Origin: Nitrospirota bacterium
Lineage (GTDB): Bacteria > Nitrospirota > JACRHJ01
Assembly: GCA_021784575.1 (NCBI GenBank)
Contig: JAJYHX010000001.1
Location: forward strand, 273,280-337,279
Length of the DNA stretch: 64,000 nt
Reading direction: 5' to 3'
A program made the position numbers and the translations under genes. The stretch's first letter is position 1, and every line of letters begins with the position of its first letter. The notes under the pieces are model-generated. The model searched no databases. It was not told the origin of the DNA and saw only the letters and a list, made by a program, of their open reading frames with translations. Below are positions 43,075 to 54,008 of this stretch, piece by piece.

Positions 43075-44523
43075 TTATACCGTTAGCCGCGTCAGGGAGG
43101 CGACAAGGTTCAGAAGTTTTCCCGGGAATATTCCAAGATAGACGACTATAACGGAAAGGGCCGCAAGCGCGAGTCCGGATGGGAAATCTGCCTCCGGGAA
43201 CGCGACGGCCTTTTCCGCTTCCCCGCCGCGCATGTATAGATACACCACAACGCGCAGGTAATAATACACCGAGACTATAGCGGTCAGTATGCCTATTATT
43301 GACAGCCAGACATACCCGGAATTCAGCGCCGAATAAAATATCCCGAATTTGCCGATAAACCCGGCTGTAGGAGGAAGCCCGGCCAGCGAAACCAGGGCAA
43401 TGGAAAGAGCCGCGCTCCTTGCCGGATATTTGAACCCCGCGCCGCGCAGTTCGCGTATATCGCCAAGCTCCCCGTCTTTGCCGGAGAACGCCGAAATCGC
43501 CCCGAACGCGCAAAGCTCCATCGCGGAATAGGCCACAAGGTAGAATATGGCGGCGCCCTCGCCGCTTCCGGGCGCGGCAATCAGCGCAACGAGCACGTAG
43601 CCCATCTGCGCAATCGAGGAATATGCCAGCAGCCGTTTTATGTTGTTCTGCGTAAGGGCGGCGATATTCCCGAATATCATCGTCAGGGCGGCCATGACCC
43701 ACAGGACATGGGACAGCTCTGCCCGCGGCGCGCCGACGGCCCCGGTAAACTTAAGGAAGACCGCGAATACTGAGGCCTTCGATGCCGTGGAGAGAAACCC
43801 GACCGCAGGCGCGGGGCCGCCCTGGTAGACGTCCGGCGCCCAGAGATGGAAGGGGAAAAGAGACGTCTTGAACCCCAGGCCCACTATCAGCAGGGCCCAT
43901 CCGGCGAGGCCCAAGCCGGTGATTTTTGCCGTCCCCGCCCCCCCCGAAAGCGCGGCAATCGAGCCCGCGAGTGAAAGCGTGCCCGAATCGACATAAATAA
44001 GCGCGAGGCCGTATGCGAAGAACGCTGTGGAGATCGCGCCGATGACAAGGTATTTGAGCCCGGACTCCCCTGAGAGCGGGTCGGACTTGTTGGCCGCAAG
44101 CATCACGTAGAGCGAAAGGGACATGCTCTCCAGGCCCAGGAACACGCCAAGGAGGCTTGTGGAAGACGCCAGGAGCGACATCCCGAACGCCGCGAACAGG
44201 GCAAGGGAAGGGAATTCCTCGCCGCCTATGGGCCTTCTCGCGGAATATCCGGACGCGAAGAGCAGGCTGACGCAGGCCATGAAGGAGGCGGCGGCTGTAA
44301 AGAACCTGTCGTAGGCGTCGAAGGCAAGCAGGTTACCGATGTCTGCTTGGGAAGGATGGATGCATATCGCCGAGATCCCGGCGGCAAGCGCGATTGCCGC
44401 CCCCATGATATTCAGCGTCCTGGCGTCCGGCCTTCGCATGAATGCCCCGGCCGGCAGCAAAAGACATGCCCCCATTGAGAGCAGTATATACGGCAGGAGC
44501 ATGTGGAAATCCATAAGCGTCAC
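43075..44523 (-). CDS. nuoN: NADH-quinone oxidoreductase subunit N
   Basis: 482 aa with about 14 membrane helices, the antiporter-like proton-pumping subunit. Characteristic blocks: LGLESMSLSLYVMLA, LKYLVIGAISTAFFAYGLAL, GLGFKTSLFPFHLWAPDVYQGGP (Lys of the discontinuous helix) and AYSSIAQMGYVLVALI. The GTG start overlaps the nuoM stop (GTGA). Last gene of the nuo operon. Confidence 0.96.
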   Translation of the reverse strand: MTLMDFHMLLPYILLSMGACLLLPAGAFMRRPDARTLNIMGAAIALAAGISAICIHPSQADIGNLLAFDAYDRFFTAAASFMACVSLLFASGYSARRPIGGEEFPSLALFAAFGMSLLASSTSLLGVFLGLESMSLSLYVMLAANKSDPLSGESGLKYLVIGAISTAFFAYGLALIYVDSGTLSLAGSIAALSGGAGTAKITGLGLAGWALLIVGLGFKTSLFPFHLWAPDVYQGGPAPAVGFLSTASKASVFAVFLKFTGAVGAPRAELSHVLWVMAALTMIFGNIAALTQNNIKRLLAYSSIAQMGYVLVALIAAPGSGEGAAIFYLVAYSAMELCAFGAISAFSGKDGELGDIRELRGAGFKYPARSAALSIALVSLAGLPPTAGFIGKFGIFYSALNSGYVWLSIIGILTAIVSVYYYLRVVVYLYMRGGEAEKAVAFPEADFPSGLALAALSVIVVYLGIFPGKLLNLVASLTRLTV

Positions 44524-46016
44524 GGCATTATCCCTCCGACGGGATTTATGGAAACCGCGCTGACCATGTCCCTGACCGGCGTGTCAAGAACCCGCAGGAG
44601 CGCCGACGGGTATACCCCTATGAATACCACGAGAAAGGCCAGGGGTATCAATACCGCCAGCTCCCGCCCGGAAAGGTCGGTAAACCCGCGGTATTCCTTC
44701 GGCGGTCCGAAAAGAATTTTCTGCGCAAGCGACAGCAGGTATATCAGTGTCGTAACCATGCCCGCAAACCCCGCCGCGCAGAGCCAGGGGTGCGCGCGGA
44801 AAAGCCCGGTGAGGATTAGGAACTCCCCGGTGAAATTATTGAGCCCCGGAAGCCCGAGAGACGAAAGAATAAAAAACAGGAAGAATGCAGACATCGCCGG
44901 AGCCTTCGACCACAACCCCCCGTATGCCGAAATATCGCGCGTGTGCATACGCTCGTCCATCATGCCGACCATTATGAAAAGAGCGCCGGTGGTGATGCCG
45001 TGGTTCACCATCTGAAGCACCGAACCTGCAATGGACACATCGTTCCAGACGGCTATCCCCAGCACGACGTATGCCAGATGCGAGACGCTCGAATACGCTA
45101 TGAGCCTCTTCATGTCCTTCTGGGCAAACGCGATCCACGCGGCATAGAATATGCCTGTCACGGAGATTGTGAATATGAGCGGCAGGAAGGCCGCCGCCGC
45201 CCGCGGGAAAAGCGGAAACGCCACGCGGAGAATCCCGTACGCGCCCGTCTTGAGCAGAACCCCGGCGAGTATTACGCTGCCTGCCGTGGGGGCGTCGGTG
45301 TGGGCGTCCGGCAGCCACGTATGAAGCGGGAAAAGCGGCACCTTCACGGCAAAGCCGAGCAGGAAGCCTATGAAGAGGACGCCTGAAACCACGGGAGACA
45401 CCTGGGTGTGCGCAAGGTCCCGCAGCATGAAGCTGTATACGCCGGTCTCCCTGCCGTGAATGATATAAACGCCGATTATGGAGAGAAGCATGAGCAGGCT
45501 TCCCGTGATGGTGAAGACGAAGAACTTCACCGCCGAATATACGCGCCGTCCGTGCCCGAAGACCCCTATCAGGAAGAACATGGGGATGAGCATTGCCTCC
45601 CAGAAAAGATAGAAAAGAAAAAGGTCGGCCGAGAGGAACACGCCCATTATGCCGGTCTCCAGGAAGAGCAGCATGGCATGGAAGAGCGAGACCCGCTCGT
45701 TTACCTGTCTCCAGGATACCAGGACACAAAGCGCAAACAGAAGAGCGGTGAGCGTTACGAGCAGCAGGCTTACGCCGTCCATGGCAAGCGCGTAATGTAT
45801 CCCGAAGCGGGCAATCCACGGATAATCAAGCTTGATGAGCGTCCGTCCGGAAAATATCCCCCGCCAGCAAAGCCAGTAAACGAGGAGGCTTATTGCCAGT
45901 TCGCAAGAGGTGATAAAAAGCGCGAACAGCCGGACGGTCTTCGGGTTCTTCTCCAAGAGCAGGAGAAGCGCGCTTAAGGCCGGCAGGAATATGAGGAATG
46001 TAAGCGTCCCGTTCAT
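44520..46016 (-). CDS. nuoM: NADH-quinone oxidoreductase subunit M
   Basis: 498 aa with 14 membrane helices; antiporter-like proton channel. Blocks: LAMDGVSLLLVTLTALL, FLFYLFWEAMLIPMFFLIG, GFAVKVPLFPLHTWLPDAHTDAPTAGSV and LIAYSSVSHLAYVVLGI. ATG 46016 overlaps the nuoL stop as ATGA and is preferred to an ATG five codons upstream. Very typical family member. Confidence 0.97.
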   Translation of the reverse strand: MNGTLTFLIFLPALSALLLLLEKNPKTVRLFALFITSCELAISLLVYWLCWRGIFSGRTLIKLDYPWIARFGIHYALAMDGVSLLLVTLTALLFALCVLVSWRQVNERVSLFHAMLLFLETGIMGVFLSADLFLFYLFWEAMLIPMFFLIGVFGHGRRVYSAVKFFVFTITGSLLMLLSIIGVYIIHGRETGVYSFMLRDLAHTQVSPVVSGVLFIGFLLGFAVKVPLFPLHTWLPDAHTDAPTAGSVILAGVLLKTGAYGILRVAFPLFPRAAAAFLPLIFTISVTGIFYAAWIAFAQKDMKRLIAYSSVSHLAYVVLGIAVWNDVSIAGSVLQMVNHGITTGALFIMVGMMDERMHTRDISAYGGLWSKAPAMSAFFLFFILSSLGLPGLNNFTGEFLILTGLFRAHPWLCAAGFAGMVTTLIYLLSLAQKILFGPPKEYRGFTDLSGRELAVLIPLAFLVVFIGVYPSALLRVLDTPVRDMVSAVSINPVGGIMP

Positions 46017-47875
46017 CGCCCGGAGCCCCACAGGAAATATGCGAGAATCAGGGCCGTTCCGGCGGCGATTGACGAAATATATGTGGCGGCCCTGCCGTTA
46101 ACCCCGCCGCGAAGCCACGTGCCGAAGGCGGCGAAGCCCTCGGCGGTCTTGTCGAGGAAATCGTCAACCGCCCCTTCGTCTATCTGCTGCCAAAGTATGT
46201 CCGCCATTTTCCGGTATGGCCTGACGAACAGCAGGTAATAGAAATCGTCGATGCGCCAGGCATTCTCGAAGAATCCGGCGATACGCGCGTGCCTTGAAAC
46301 GAGGGCCTCGCGCCTCTCGGGACGCATGACGTAAAGATAATACGAGGCGGCCAGCCCAAGAACGAAAACGAGAGCCGTAATGGCCGGGAGGCCGATTCCG
46401 GACGGTTCCGTGAGGCTGCCGGCCAGGCCCTGCGCCATTAAAAAGCCCGTCAGCCGCCCGGAGCCGCCAAGGGCCGCCGGCATGTCGAGAAATCCGCCGA
46501 TGATGCTGAGTATGGCGAGCGGCACAAGTATCGCCGGCATGGCGGACGGTATCGGCGCCGGCGTTTTTTTCTCCGGCCCGAAGAATACCACGAACACGAC
46601 GCGGAATATGTATATTGTCGTAATCAGCGCCGTAAGCTCCGAGAGCGCGTAAACGGAATAATAGAACCACCCGCCGCGCATGAAGACCGCCGTCAGTATT
46701 GCGTCCTTGCTGAAGAAGCCGCCCGTGCCCGGCGCGGCGGAAAGCGCAAGCGCGCCTGCCAGGAAACATCCGAACGTGAGGGGCATACTCTTCCCGAGGC
46801 CGCCCATTTTGAATATGTCGTGCTCCTCGCGCATGGCCTGTATGACGCATCCAGCCGCCATGAAGAGAAGGCTCTTGAAGAACGCGTGGATTATGAGGTG
46901 AAACAGCGACGCGGAGACGCTTCCAGCGCCCACCGCAACGACCATATACCCTATCTGGCTGATGGTGGAATATGCCAGGACTTTCTTGATGTCTCTCTGG
47001 AAAAGAGCCGCGGTCGCCGCATAAAACGCCGTAACTGCACCAAGGCCAGCAATTGTCATCATCGCCGCCGGGGAAATCTCTATCACCGGGAACATCCTCA
47101 TCAGGAGGTACGCCCCGGCCGTGACCATCGTCGCCGCGTGTATCAGGGCGGAGACGGGCGTAGGGCCGGCCATCGCGTCCGGGAGCCATACGGTAAGCGG
47201 TATCTGCGCGGATTTGCCCGCCGCGCCCGTTAGCAGCAGGATGGAAATCGCAAAAGCGGTCTTCTCCGGCATGGAGGCCGCGGCTATGTTGTTTATGGCC
47301 GATATGTCCGTTGTCCCGGCGAAATAAAAAAGCCAGATTAACGCCACACCCAAGGCCGCGTCGCCAAGCCTCGTAACGACGAACGCCTTCCTGCCCGCAT
47401 CCGCGTTTTTCGGGTCGGTATACCAGTGCCCGATGAGGGCGTATGAGCAGAAGCCGACTCCCTCCCAGCCGACAAACAGAAGCGGCAGGCTCGATGCCGT
47501 GACAAGCAGGAGCATGGAGAATACGAACAGGTTCAGGAAAGAGAAATAACGGGCGTAAGAGGCGTCGTCGCGCATGTACCAGACGCTGTAGAGATGTATG
47601 AGGAAGGACACGCCGGATACCATTACGGCCATCGAAAGCGAGAGCGCATCGAGCCTCAGCGCAAAGGGGGCATTAAACCACGAAAAAGAGAGCCAGTTGT
47701 AAAGGAAGACGCTGGCCGGGCCGTTCCCGAGGGCCAGGACGGAGAACACAAACGACAGGCCCACGGATGCGCAGGCAATGATCTCCGACAGCCTGCGGGG
47801 AAGTTTCCATCCGAGGATTGCGTTTATGGCGCCGCCTGCAAGCGGGAGCGCAAGCATGTAAAGAGATGGCTGCAT
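46013..47875 (-). CDS. nuoL: NADH-quinone oxidoreductase subunit L
   Basis: 620 aa. Antiporter-like subunit with the long lateral helix at the C-terminus. Blocks: LLFVGWEGVGFCSYALIGHWY, ARKAFVVTRLGD-like GRKAFVVTRLGDAALG, GKSAQIPLTVWLPDAMAGPTPVSALIHAATMVTAG and VLAYSTISQIGYMVVAVG. It begins directly after the nuoK stop. Confidence 0.97.
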   Translation of the reverse strand: MQPSLYMLALPLAGGAINAILGWKLPRRLSEIIACASVGLSFVFSVLALGNGPASVFLYNWLSFSWFNAPFALRLDALSLSMAVMVSGVSFLIHLYSVWYMRDDASYARYFSFLNLFVFSMLLLVTASSLPLLFVGWEGVGFCSYALIGHWYTDPKNADAGRKAFVVTRLGDAALGVALIWLFYFAGTTDISAINNIAAASMPEKTAFAISILLLTGAAGKSAQIPLTVWLPDAMAGPTPVSALIHAATMVTAGAYLLMRMFPVIEISPAAMMTIAGLGAVTAFYAATAALFQRDIKKVLAYSTISQIGYMVVAVGAGSVSASLFHLIIHAFFKSLLFMAAGCVIQAMREEHDIFKMGGLGKSMPLTFGCFLAGALALSAAPGTGGFFSKDAILTAVFMRGGWFYYSVYALSELTALITTIYIFRVVFVVFFGPEKKTPAPIPSAMPAILVPLAILSIIGGFLDMPAALGGSGRLTGFLMAQGLAGSLTEPSGIGLPAITALVFVLGLAASYYLYVMRPERREALVSRHARIAGFFENAWRIDDFYYLLFVRPYRKMADILWQQIDEGAVDDFLDKTAEGFAAFGTWLRGGVNGRAATYISSIAAGTALILAYFLWGSGR

Positions 47876-48181
47876 CTATCCCTTCATTTCGTCGAAGTGG
47901 TCGATATTGACGGTCTTTTTCCTGCGGTGCAGGTAGACTATCATGGCAAGGCCGACCGACACCTCGGATGCGGCCATGGCCGCGAGGAACAGGACGAATA
48001 TCTGCCCATCCGGCATGTTCCAGCGCAGGCTTCCGGCCACGAACGCAAGCCCTGCCGCGTTTATTATTATCTCCACGCCGATGAGTATCATAATTAGATT
48101 CCTGCGCACGGCCACGCAGACGACTCCCAGGCCGAAAAGGATCGCGGAGAGCACAAGGACATATGAAAAAGGAGGCATCAT
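47876..48181 (-). CDS. nuoK: NADH-quinone oxidoreductase subunit K
   Basis: 101 aa, the standard length, with three membrane helices and membrane Glu residues expected in the proton path (NLIMILIGVEIIINAAGLAF; AMAASEVSVGLAMIVYLHRR). ATG 48181 overlaps the nuoJ stop. A longer upstream extension is an out-of-frame shadow of nuoJ. Confidence 0.95.
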   Translation of the reverse strand: MMPPFSYVLVLSAILFGLGVVCVAVRRNLIMILIGVEIIINAAGLAFVAGSLRWNMPDGQIFVLFLAAMAASEVSVGLAMIVYLHRRKKTVNIDHFDEMKG

Positions 48182-48672
48182 GGGTTGTCCCTTTTGCCGA
48201 GGTACAGCGCCCCGACAAGCGCGAATAGCAGCAGAAGCGACGCCGCCTCCACCGCGAGGTAATATTTCGTATAAAGCGCCTGGCCGAACTGGCGGGGCGA
48301 TATGAACGCCGTCATGGGAGAGAGCGGCGTCTGGGGTGTTCCTAAAAAGAGAAGCGACATGCTGAAAAGTATCACGGCGGCGATAACGACAGCCGGCCCC
48401 CACACCTTCCAGAACGGCGTCAGGGGAATCTTTGCCGCGCCCATCTCGAGCATCATCACGATAAAGAGAAAGAGCACCATTATCGCGCCCGCGTAAATCA
48501 GCACCTCGAGCGCGGCGATAAGCGGCGCGCCCATCATGAAGAATATAAGCCCGAGCGAAAAGAACGACAGCACGAGATATACGACGGCATGTATCAGCTC
48601 CCTTCTCGAAATCGCCATCAATGTCGAGAATACCGCCGCCGCGGAAAGCAGATAGAAGATAATTGCGTTCAC
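48178..48672 (-). CDS. nuoJ: NADH-quinone oxidoreductase subunit J
   Basis: 164 aa with five membrane helices; [50 protein letters not shown] contains the family-typical helix with the pi-bulge region. Start overlaps the nuoI stop (ATGA). Confidence 0.95.
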   Translation of the reverse strand: MNAIIFYLLSAAAVFSTLMAISRRELIHAVVYLVLSFFSLGLIFFMMGAPLIAALEVLIYAGAIMVLFLFIVMMLEMGAAKIPLTPFWKVWGPAVVIAAVILFSMSLLFLGTPQTPLSPMTAFISPRQFGQALYTKYYLAVEAASLLLLFALVGALYLGKRDNP

Positions 48673-49202
48673 GGCATGTTGCTCCTTATGTCCACGGGGC
48701 CGTATTCGTCTGGGTTTTTGCCCTTCGGGTTTACAATGCCGATACCGGCGTGCTTATAGAAATTATACTCCGGGTCCTTTCCCGTCCCGTCGATGAGAAG
48801 ATCCTCCTTCTCGTAAACCATGTCGAGAGCCTTGTATTTGCAGAACTCGTAGTCCGGCGTAAGCTGTATTGCGAGGGTGGGGCAGGCTTCCTCGCACATC
48901 CCGCAAAGAATGCACCTTCCGAAATTTATTCTGAACCACTCCGGATACCGCCGCCCGTCGCCCCTGTCGGCGGACTGCATGGAGATGCACGATACCGGGC
49001 AGACAGCGGAGCAGAGGTAGCAGGCGACGCATCTCTCCCCGCCGTCCGGGTCGCGCGTAAGGACTATTCTCCAGCGCGCCCTTGCGGAAAGCGGCTTCTT
49101 CTCTTCCGGGTATTGTATCGTCACGGGCTTCCTGAACATCTCCCGGAGCGTCGTAGCAAACGCCTCGAAAAGCCCCTTCAGGATGCCGGTCGACCGGCTC
49201 AT
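48669..49202 (-). CDS. nuoI: NADH-quinone oxidoreductase subunit I
   Basis: 177 aa with two [4Fe-4S] motifs, [15 protein letters not shown] and [12 protein letters not shown], carrying clusters N6a/N6b that link NuoG to NuoB. ATG 49202 overlaps the nuoH stop; upstream codons of the same frame are the out-of-frame shadow of nuoH. Peripheral arm subunit. Confidence 0.96.
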   Translation of the reverse strand: MSRSTGILKGLFEAFATTLREMFRKPVTIQYPEEKKPLSARARWRIVLTRDPDGGERCVACYLCSAVCPVSCISMQSADRGDGRRYPEWFRINFGRCILCGMCEEACPTLAIQLTPDYEFCKYKALDMVYEKEDLLIDGTGKDPEYNFYKHAGIGIVNPKGKNPDEYGPVDIRSNMP

Positions 49203-50206
49203 ACGTTCCTCCAGTGGAATATAAGCGCCAGGAAGCCGGTCAGAAGGACATTGGCAAGGGATAGCGGCACAAGGAACTTCCAGCCCAGGTGCATGAGCTG
49301 GTCGTAGCGCAGCCTCGGGAGCGTCGCCCGCATCCAGATGAAAAAGAACGCAATCGCCGCCGCCTTGAGGAAAAACCAGAACAGGGAAAGCCACGAAGGT
49401 CCGGGGCCGTGCCAGCCGCCCAGGTAGAACGTTACGGCGAGCGCGGAAAGGACGATGATGTTTACGTATTCGCCGATATAGAAAAGCCCGAACCGCATCC
49501 CGCTGTATTCCGTGTGATAGCCCGCGACAAGCTCGTTCTCCGCCTCGGCAAGGTCGAAAGGTATTCTCCTCGACTCCGCCGCGACGCTCACGAGGAATAT
49601 CACGAATGCAAGCGGAGAATATACGACGAACGGGACGTTCGACTGCGCGGCGACAATGTCGTTTAGGCTGAAGGAGCCCGTCAGCATCACCACAGGGACG
49701 AGCGCAAGGCCCATCGACAACTCGTATGAAATCATCTGCGCCGAGCCGCGTATGCCGCCGAACAGGCTGTATTTCGACCCGGAAGACCACCCCGCGAGAG
49801 CCACGCCGTATACGCCGAGCGACGACATAGCGAGGAAATAAAGCGCGCCGACGTTCAAGTCGATTACCGGCATCTGCACCGTAACGCCGCCGATTTTCAC
49901 GGGCGCCCCGAACGGCACGACGGCGAACGTCAGGAGCACCGTCCCGGCGACGACACCCGGCGCAATCAGGTATATGAACCTGTCCGCCTGGGCCGGCAGG
50001 ATGTCTTCCTTCGTGATGAGCTTTATGACGTCCGCAAGCGGCTGCAAAAGGCCGAAAGGCCCGACGCGGTTGGGCCCGTAGCGGTCCTGCATCCGCGCAA
50101 GGAGCTTCCTCTCGGCCAGCACCATGTATGCCGCGAGCGTAAGGGTTACGAACAGGATAAGGAACGCCTTTATTATGATTATGAGCCACGGTATGTAACT
50201 GTTCAT
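49199..50206 (-). CDS. nuoH: NADH-quinone oxidoreductase subunit H
   Basis: 335 aa, eight membrane helices, quinone-site subunit. Blocks: [37 protein letters not shown] and [31 protein letters not shown], and [22 protein letters not shown] 50206 overlaps the nuoG stop (ATGA). Confidence 0.97.
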   Translation of the reverse strand: MNSYIPWLIIIIKAFLILFVTLTLAAYMVLAERKLLARMQDRYGPNRVGPFGLLQPLADVIKLITKEDILPAQADRFIYLIAPGVVAGTVLLTFAVVPFGAPVKIGGVTVQMPVIDLNVGALYFLAMSSLGVYGVALAGWSSGSKYSLFGGIRGSAQMISYELSMGLALVPVVMLTGSFSLNDIVAAQSNVPFVVYSPLAFVIFLVSVAAESRRIPFDLAEAENELVAGYHTEYSGMRFGLFYIGEYVNIIVLSALAVTFYLGGWHGPGPSWLSLFWFFLKAAAIAFFFIWMRATLPRLRYDQLMHLGWKFLVPLSLANVLLTGFLALIFHWRNV

Positions 50207-52566
50207 ACGCTCTCTTTTGTAATGTTGACCCTCTTCCCGGACAGCGCCGCGGCGTCGAAGCCCGTGAGCCTCGGCGCGAACGCAGCGCCCTTCGCGCAGG
50301 ACGCGCTCGTTTTCAGGACGCACGAAAGGGCGCTCTTCCCGGACGATACTTTTACCCGCTCCCCGTCCTTAAGCCCCAGCCCCGCCGCGTCGGCGGAGTT
50401 TATCAGCACATAAGGCTCAGGCGCGCGAAGCCGGGTTTTGCCGGAGTATGCCGAAATCTCTTCCGTGCCGAAGGTCAGTTCGACCGCATAAAAGAGCAAC
50501 CCTTCGCCCGTATCCGGCTTTCCCCCGGCAGAGGGCGGCGTTTGGGCCTTAGGCCGGTCTGCCTGCCCGGCGGTTATCAACGCTCCTTCCGATTCCGGAT
50601 GAAGCGCGGCGAGCGGCGCAAACCGCCTGTCTTCCGACAGTGTCGCCCTTATCGTTTCCAGGGATTCAAGGTTATTACACTCCATACCAAGACCGCGGGC
50701 GATATCCCCCAAATACTCCCACGCAGGGAACGACCGCCCCGGAACCTCGGAGAAAAATTCCCTCGGCGGATGAAGCTCAGGCGGCGTGCGCCCCGGCCCC
50801 ATTGAATTGACGGGGATGCCCGGGATGTATGCGCGCGAAAAGCCTTGGGCCCGGCCTTCGTTGTTTATAAAAATACCGTCCATCTCCGCATATGCAGCCG
50901 CGGGGAAGAACACGTCAGCCGCTTTTGCCGTATCGGTCGGGAGGTAGTCCATGACGATGAGCGAGTCCAGTTTTTTCAGCGCCCGCGCGGCCCTTTCCTT
51001 GTCAGGATACCGTCCCAGCGGGTCGGATTCAAGCGCGATTAATACCCGTATATTGCCGCCTTCCATGCCGGACAGCATAGCCCCGAAATCCGGGCCGCTT
51101 CCGGCCAGGACTGCCGCCCCGAACGAGTTCGCGGAGGAAAGCGTATAAAACAGGCCGCAGTTAAGCCTTCCGGCCGCCGCGGCGCAGGCGTCAATTGCGT
51201 CGATGCCTGGAATGTCCGTGCCGCAGATTATGACCGGATTTTTCGAGTCGTTGCGGGTCTCGTTTAAAACCCCGGCAAGTTTTTCCGCGAGCTCATCTGG
51301 CAACGCCGGTATGTGGGTGAATGCAAACGGGAGCCTTACCGGGCGCGGGTCGATTACGAATACGCGCGCGCCCTTCCGGGCCGCCTGGCGCATCATGAGC
51401 GCAAGCATCGGCGCCTCGTTTACGGGGTCCGCCCCGGCAGAGATTATAAGATCGGAAAACTCCACGTCCCGAAGCGAGCGGCGGCTGCCCGCATTGAGCA
51501 GAGAAACCGCCCGGCGCTCTTTCATGTCCCGAAACGGTTCAGTGGAGAAGCATATGTTTTCCGCCTTCAGCATGTCGGCGAGTTTTTTCAGGACATGGTT
51601 ATTCTCCAGGGACGTTCTCGGCGAACCTGTCAGCGCGACGGAGCCGGGGCCGTATCTTGCGATGGCGGCGGATATTAGTTTCACGGCCGCGCCAACCGCC
51701 TCGTCCCGGTTTGTCTCTTGTCTGTTCACGATGAACTTCCTGGGCCTGTCCCCGCGGGACGCGAAACCGCCGCCGAACCGCCCCCTGTCGCATATGAACC
51801 AGCCGTTGACCTTCGGGTTCTCCCGCGCCTTTATTAACATGAGTTCGCGGAGCTTTGCGCCCGGGGTAAGGTTGCAGCCGAGGGAGCAGTGCGGACATAC
51901 GGACGGCGCGGTCTCAAGCTCCCACGGCCGCGCCCTGAAATGGCAGGTTTTGTCCGTGAACACGCCCGTCGGGCATACGTCGGCCAGGTTTCCCGCGAAC
52001 TCGCTCTCAAGCCATCCGTCCTTGAACCTGCCGAAGAAGGTCCGGTTTGCAATCTTTTTCGTGCCGAAATCGTCTCCTCCGGCGTAGTCCCTGTAGAAGC
52101 GGTGACACCGGTAGCACTGTATGCACCGGTTCATCTCCTGCTCGATGAACTCGCCGAGATATTGTGAAAGATACGTCCGTTTTTTCCCTTTATAGCGCCG
52201 CCTGCCGTGTCCGCCCGCTATGGTGTAGTCCTGGAGGAGGCACATGCCGCCCTCGTCGCAGACCGGGCAGTCGTGCGGGTGATTCGTCATAAGCCATTCG
52301 ATTACCATCCGGCGCGCACGCATTGCGTCCGGGTCGGCGGTCTCGACAACCATGCCGTCCTGGGCCTTTATCATGCAGGATACCTGCACGCCTTTTACCG
52401 GCCCCTCGACGAACTTCATCGCGCACAGGCGGCACGCGCCGACAGCGCCCATCGCGCTGTGGTAGCAGAAGTGCGGGATGACGATTCCCAGCTTCTTCGC
52501 CGCCTCCAGCACGTTCGTCCCTTCCGGGACCTCCACTTCAAGTCCGTCGATAATCAGCTTGGGCAT
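50203..52566 (-). CDS. nuoG: NADH-quinone oxidoreductase subunit G
   Basis: 787 aa. N-terminal [2Fe-2S] ferredoxin-like domain ([21 protein letters not shown]), then the His/Cys-ligated N5 cluster ([18 protein letters not shown]), N4 cluster ([16 protein letters not shown]) and a CPHCSLGC block, the extra N7-like site. The C-terminal about 500 residues are a molybdopterin-oxidoreductase-like fold without active cofactor motifs. ATG 52566 ([13 protein letters not shown]) overlaps the nuoF end by 13 nt; GTG 52572 is an alternative. Confidence 0.95.
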   Translation of the reverse strand: MPKLIIDGLEVEVPEGTNVLEAAKKLGIVIPHFCYHSAMGAVGACRLCAMKFVEGPVKGVQVSCMIKAQDGMVVETADPDAMRARRMVIEWLMTNHPHDCPVCDEGGMCLLQDYTIAGGHGRRRYKGKKRTYLSQYLGEFIEQEMNRCIQCYRCHRFYRDYAGGDDFGTKKIANRTFFGRFKDGWLESEFAGNLADVCPTGVFTDKTCHFRARPWELETAPSVCPHCSLGCNLTPGAKLRELMLIKARENPKVNGWFICDRGRFGGGFASRGDRPRKFIVNRQETNRDEAVGAAVKLISAAIARYGPGSVALTGSPRTSLENNHVLKKLADMLKAENICFSTEPFRDMKERRAVSLLNAGSRRSLRDVEFSDLIISAGADPVNEAPMLALMMRQAARKGARVFVIDPRPVRLPFAFTHIPALPDELAEKLAGVLNETRNDSKNPVIICGTDIPGIDAIDACAAAAGRLNCGLFYTLSSANSFGAAVLAGSGPDFGAMLSGMEGGNIRVLIALESDPLGRYPDKERAARALKKLDSLIVMDYLPTDTAKAADVFFPAAAYAEMDGIFINNEGRAQGFSRAYIPGIPVNSMGPGRTPPELHPPREFFSEVPGRSFPAWEYLGDIARGLGMECNNLESLETIRATLSEDRRFAPLAALHPESEGALITAGQADRPKAQTPPSAGGKPDTGEGLLFYAVELTFGTEEISAYSGKTRLRAPEPYVLINSADAAGLGLKDGERVKVSSGKSALSCVLKTSASCAKGAAFAPRLTGFDAAALSGKRVNITKESV

Positions 52567-53822
52567 GGACACCGTTTTAACTTTATATGCGCCTCCACCT
52601 CGTCACGGAACAGCCGCATCATGCTCCTGACCGGGTCCACCGCGCCCGGCGCGAACGCGCAGAACGAGTTCGGATAAATCGTCTCGCAGTTCTCCTCAAG
52701 CGCGTCAAGCTCGTCCATCTCCGCAACGCCCGCCTCTATGCGCTGAAGGATGTTGTAAACGAACGGAAGACCGTCGCGGCACGGAGTGCACCAGCCGCAG
52801 GACTCGCGAGTAAAGAAAAGCAGGTTGTTAATCATCGCGCGCACGATGCAGCAGGTGTTGTCGAGTACGGTTACGCAGCCGGTTCCCATGCGGGAGCCGA
52901 TTTTTGAGACCGCGTCGAAATCCATCCGGACGTCCATGTGCTCAGGCGCAAGCAGCGGCGTCGAGGCCCCGCCGGGCAGACACGCCTTGAAGAAATATCC
53001 GTCCCGCATCCCGCCGCCGTGTGTCTCGATTATCTCACGAAGCGGAGTCCCGGTCGGAAGCTCGAAAAGCCCCGGTTTTTTTACCCTGCCGGAGACGCCG
53101 TAGAGCTTTGTCCCGGCCCCGCCCTCGTATGCCGCGAGAGACTTCCATGCGCTTCCGCCCATTTTTATTATGTGCGGGATATTCGCCACGGTCTCGGCAT
53201 TGTTTATGGTCGTGGGCCTCATCCGGAAGCCCTCTGAGGCGGGGTAGGGGGGCTTCGAGCGCGGGTTCGCGCGTTTGCCTTCCAGCGCGTTCATAAGCGC
53301 CGTCTCCTCGCCGCACTCGTACCGGCCCGCGCTCCTGTGGACGGATATTTCCATCGAAAACCCGCTCCCAAGTATATTACTGCCGATAAATCCCGCGCTC
53401 CCGGCCTCTTCTATGGCACGGTTTAGCGCCCGCGCGGCCTCGGCGTATTCGCAGCGGATGAAGATATATCCCTTTGCGGCGTCCGTGGCGTAGCCGCTTA
53501 TCAGGAGTCCCTCGATGACCTGGTGCGGGTCTCTCTCCATAAGGAAGCGGTCCTTGAACGTCCCCGGCTCCATCTCGTCCGCGTTCACCAGGAAATACCT
53601 TGGGCCGGGGTTTTTCCTGTCGGTCAGGCTCCACTTCTTCCCTGTCGGGAAGCCCGCGCCGCCCCGGCCCCGAAGGCCTGAGTCGATGACGGCCTTTATC
53701 ACCTCGTCCGGCGTCATCGTGAGCGCGGCGCGCAGGCCGTCGTATCCGCCGGACGCCTCATATTCCTCCAGGGTCGCCGGATGGCCGTAATGGAAATTCT
53801 TAGTGAGCAGAGGTTGAAGCAT
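52554..53822 (-). CDS. nuoF: NADH-quinone oxidoreductase subunit F
   Basis: 422 aa. NADH/FMN site: GLRGRGGAGFPTGKKW (about 50-64) and NADEMEPGTFKDRFLMERDPH; [4Fe-4S] N3 motif ESCGWCTPCRDG near 340 with a later Cys. It takes hydride from NADH. The sequence ends in the unusual KLKRCPCPS, encoded within the overlap with nuoG. No good Shine-Dalgarno is seen before the ATG, which lies just behind the palindromic element. Confidence 0.96.
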   Translation of the reverse strand: MLQPLLTKNFHYGHPATLEEYEASGGYDGLRAALTMTPDEVIKAVIDSGLRGRGGAGFPTGKKWSLTDRKNPGPRYFLVNADEMEPGTFKDRFLMERDPHQVIEGLLISGYATDAAKGYIFIRCEYAEAARALNRAIEEAGSAGFIGSNILGSGFSMEISVHRSAGRYECGEETALMNALEGKRANPRSKPPYPASEGFRMRPTTINNAETVANIPHIIKMGGSAWKSLAAYEGGAGTKLYGVSGRVKKPGLFELPTGTPLREIIETHGGGMRDGYFFKACLPGGASTPLLAPEHMDVRMDFDAVSKIGSRMGTGCVTVLDNTCCIVRAMINNLLFFTRESCGWCTPCRDGLPFVYNILQRIEAGVAEMDELDALEENCETIYPNSFCAFAPGAVDPVRSMMRLFRDEVEAHIKLKRCPCPS

Positions 53823-53829
53823 AATTAGA

Positions 53830-54008
53830 AGAAATTAATTAATGGATTCACTCCCGTTGACTCCCTCGGCAAATTCTAAGGCTCGCTCGGTTGCGGCAGA
53901 CAAACTTCTCACTTCGTTCGTCGAACGGTCTCTGCCGAGGTCTCTTCGCTTCGCCAGGAATTTCCAACTCGGTCGCCAAAAGTGCGCTCATCCATTTAAT
54001 TAATTTCT
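53830..54008. repeat. Long imperfect palindrome filling the nuoE-nuoF gap
   Basis: Left arm AGAAATTAATTAATGGAT (53830-53847) pairs with right arm ATCCATTTAATTAATTTCT (53990-54008). Inside, CGGCAAATTCTAAGGC and CCAGGAATTTCCAACTCGG, and GGCAGA/TCTGCC, pair as further blocks. The right arm overlaps the nuoE stop codon. Probably an inserted MITE-like element or a processing hairpin. Confidence 0.7.

Noticed and set aside
48669-50189. 506-aa protein containing NuoI
   Set aside because: Only the last 177 codons are NuoI; the rest is Arg/Gly-rich, out-of-frame translation of nuoH. The ATG at 49202 overlaps the nuoH stop.
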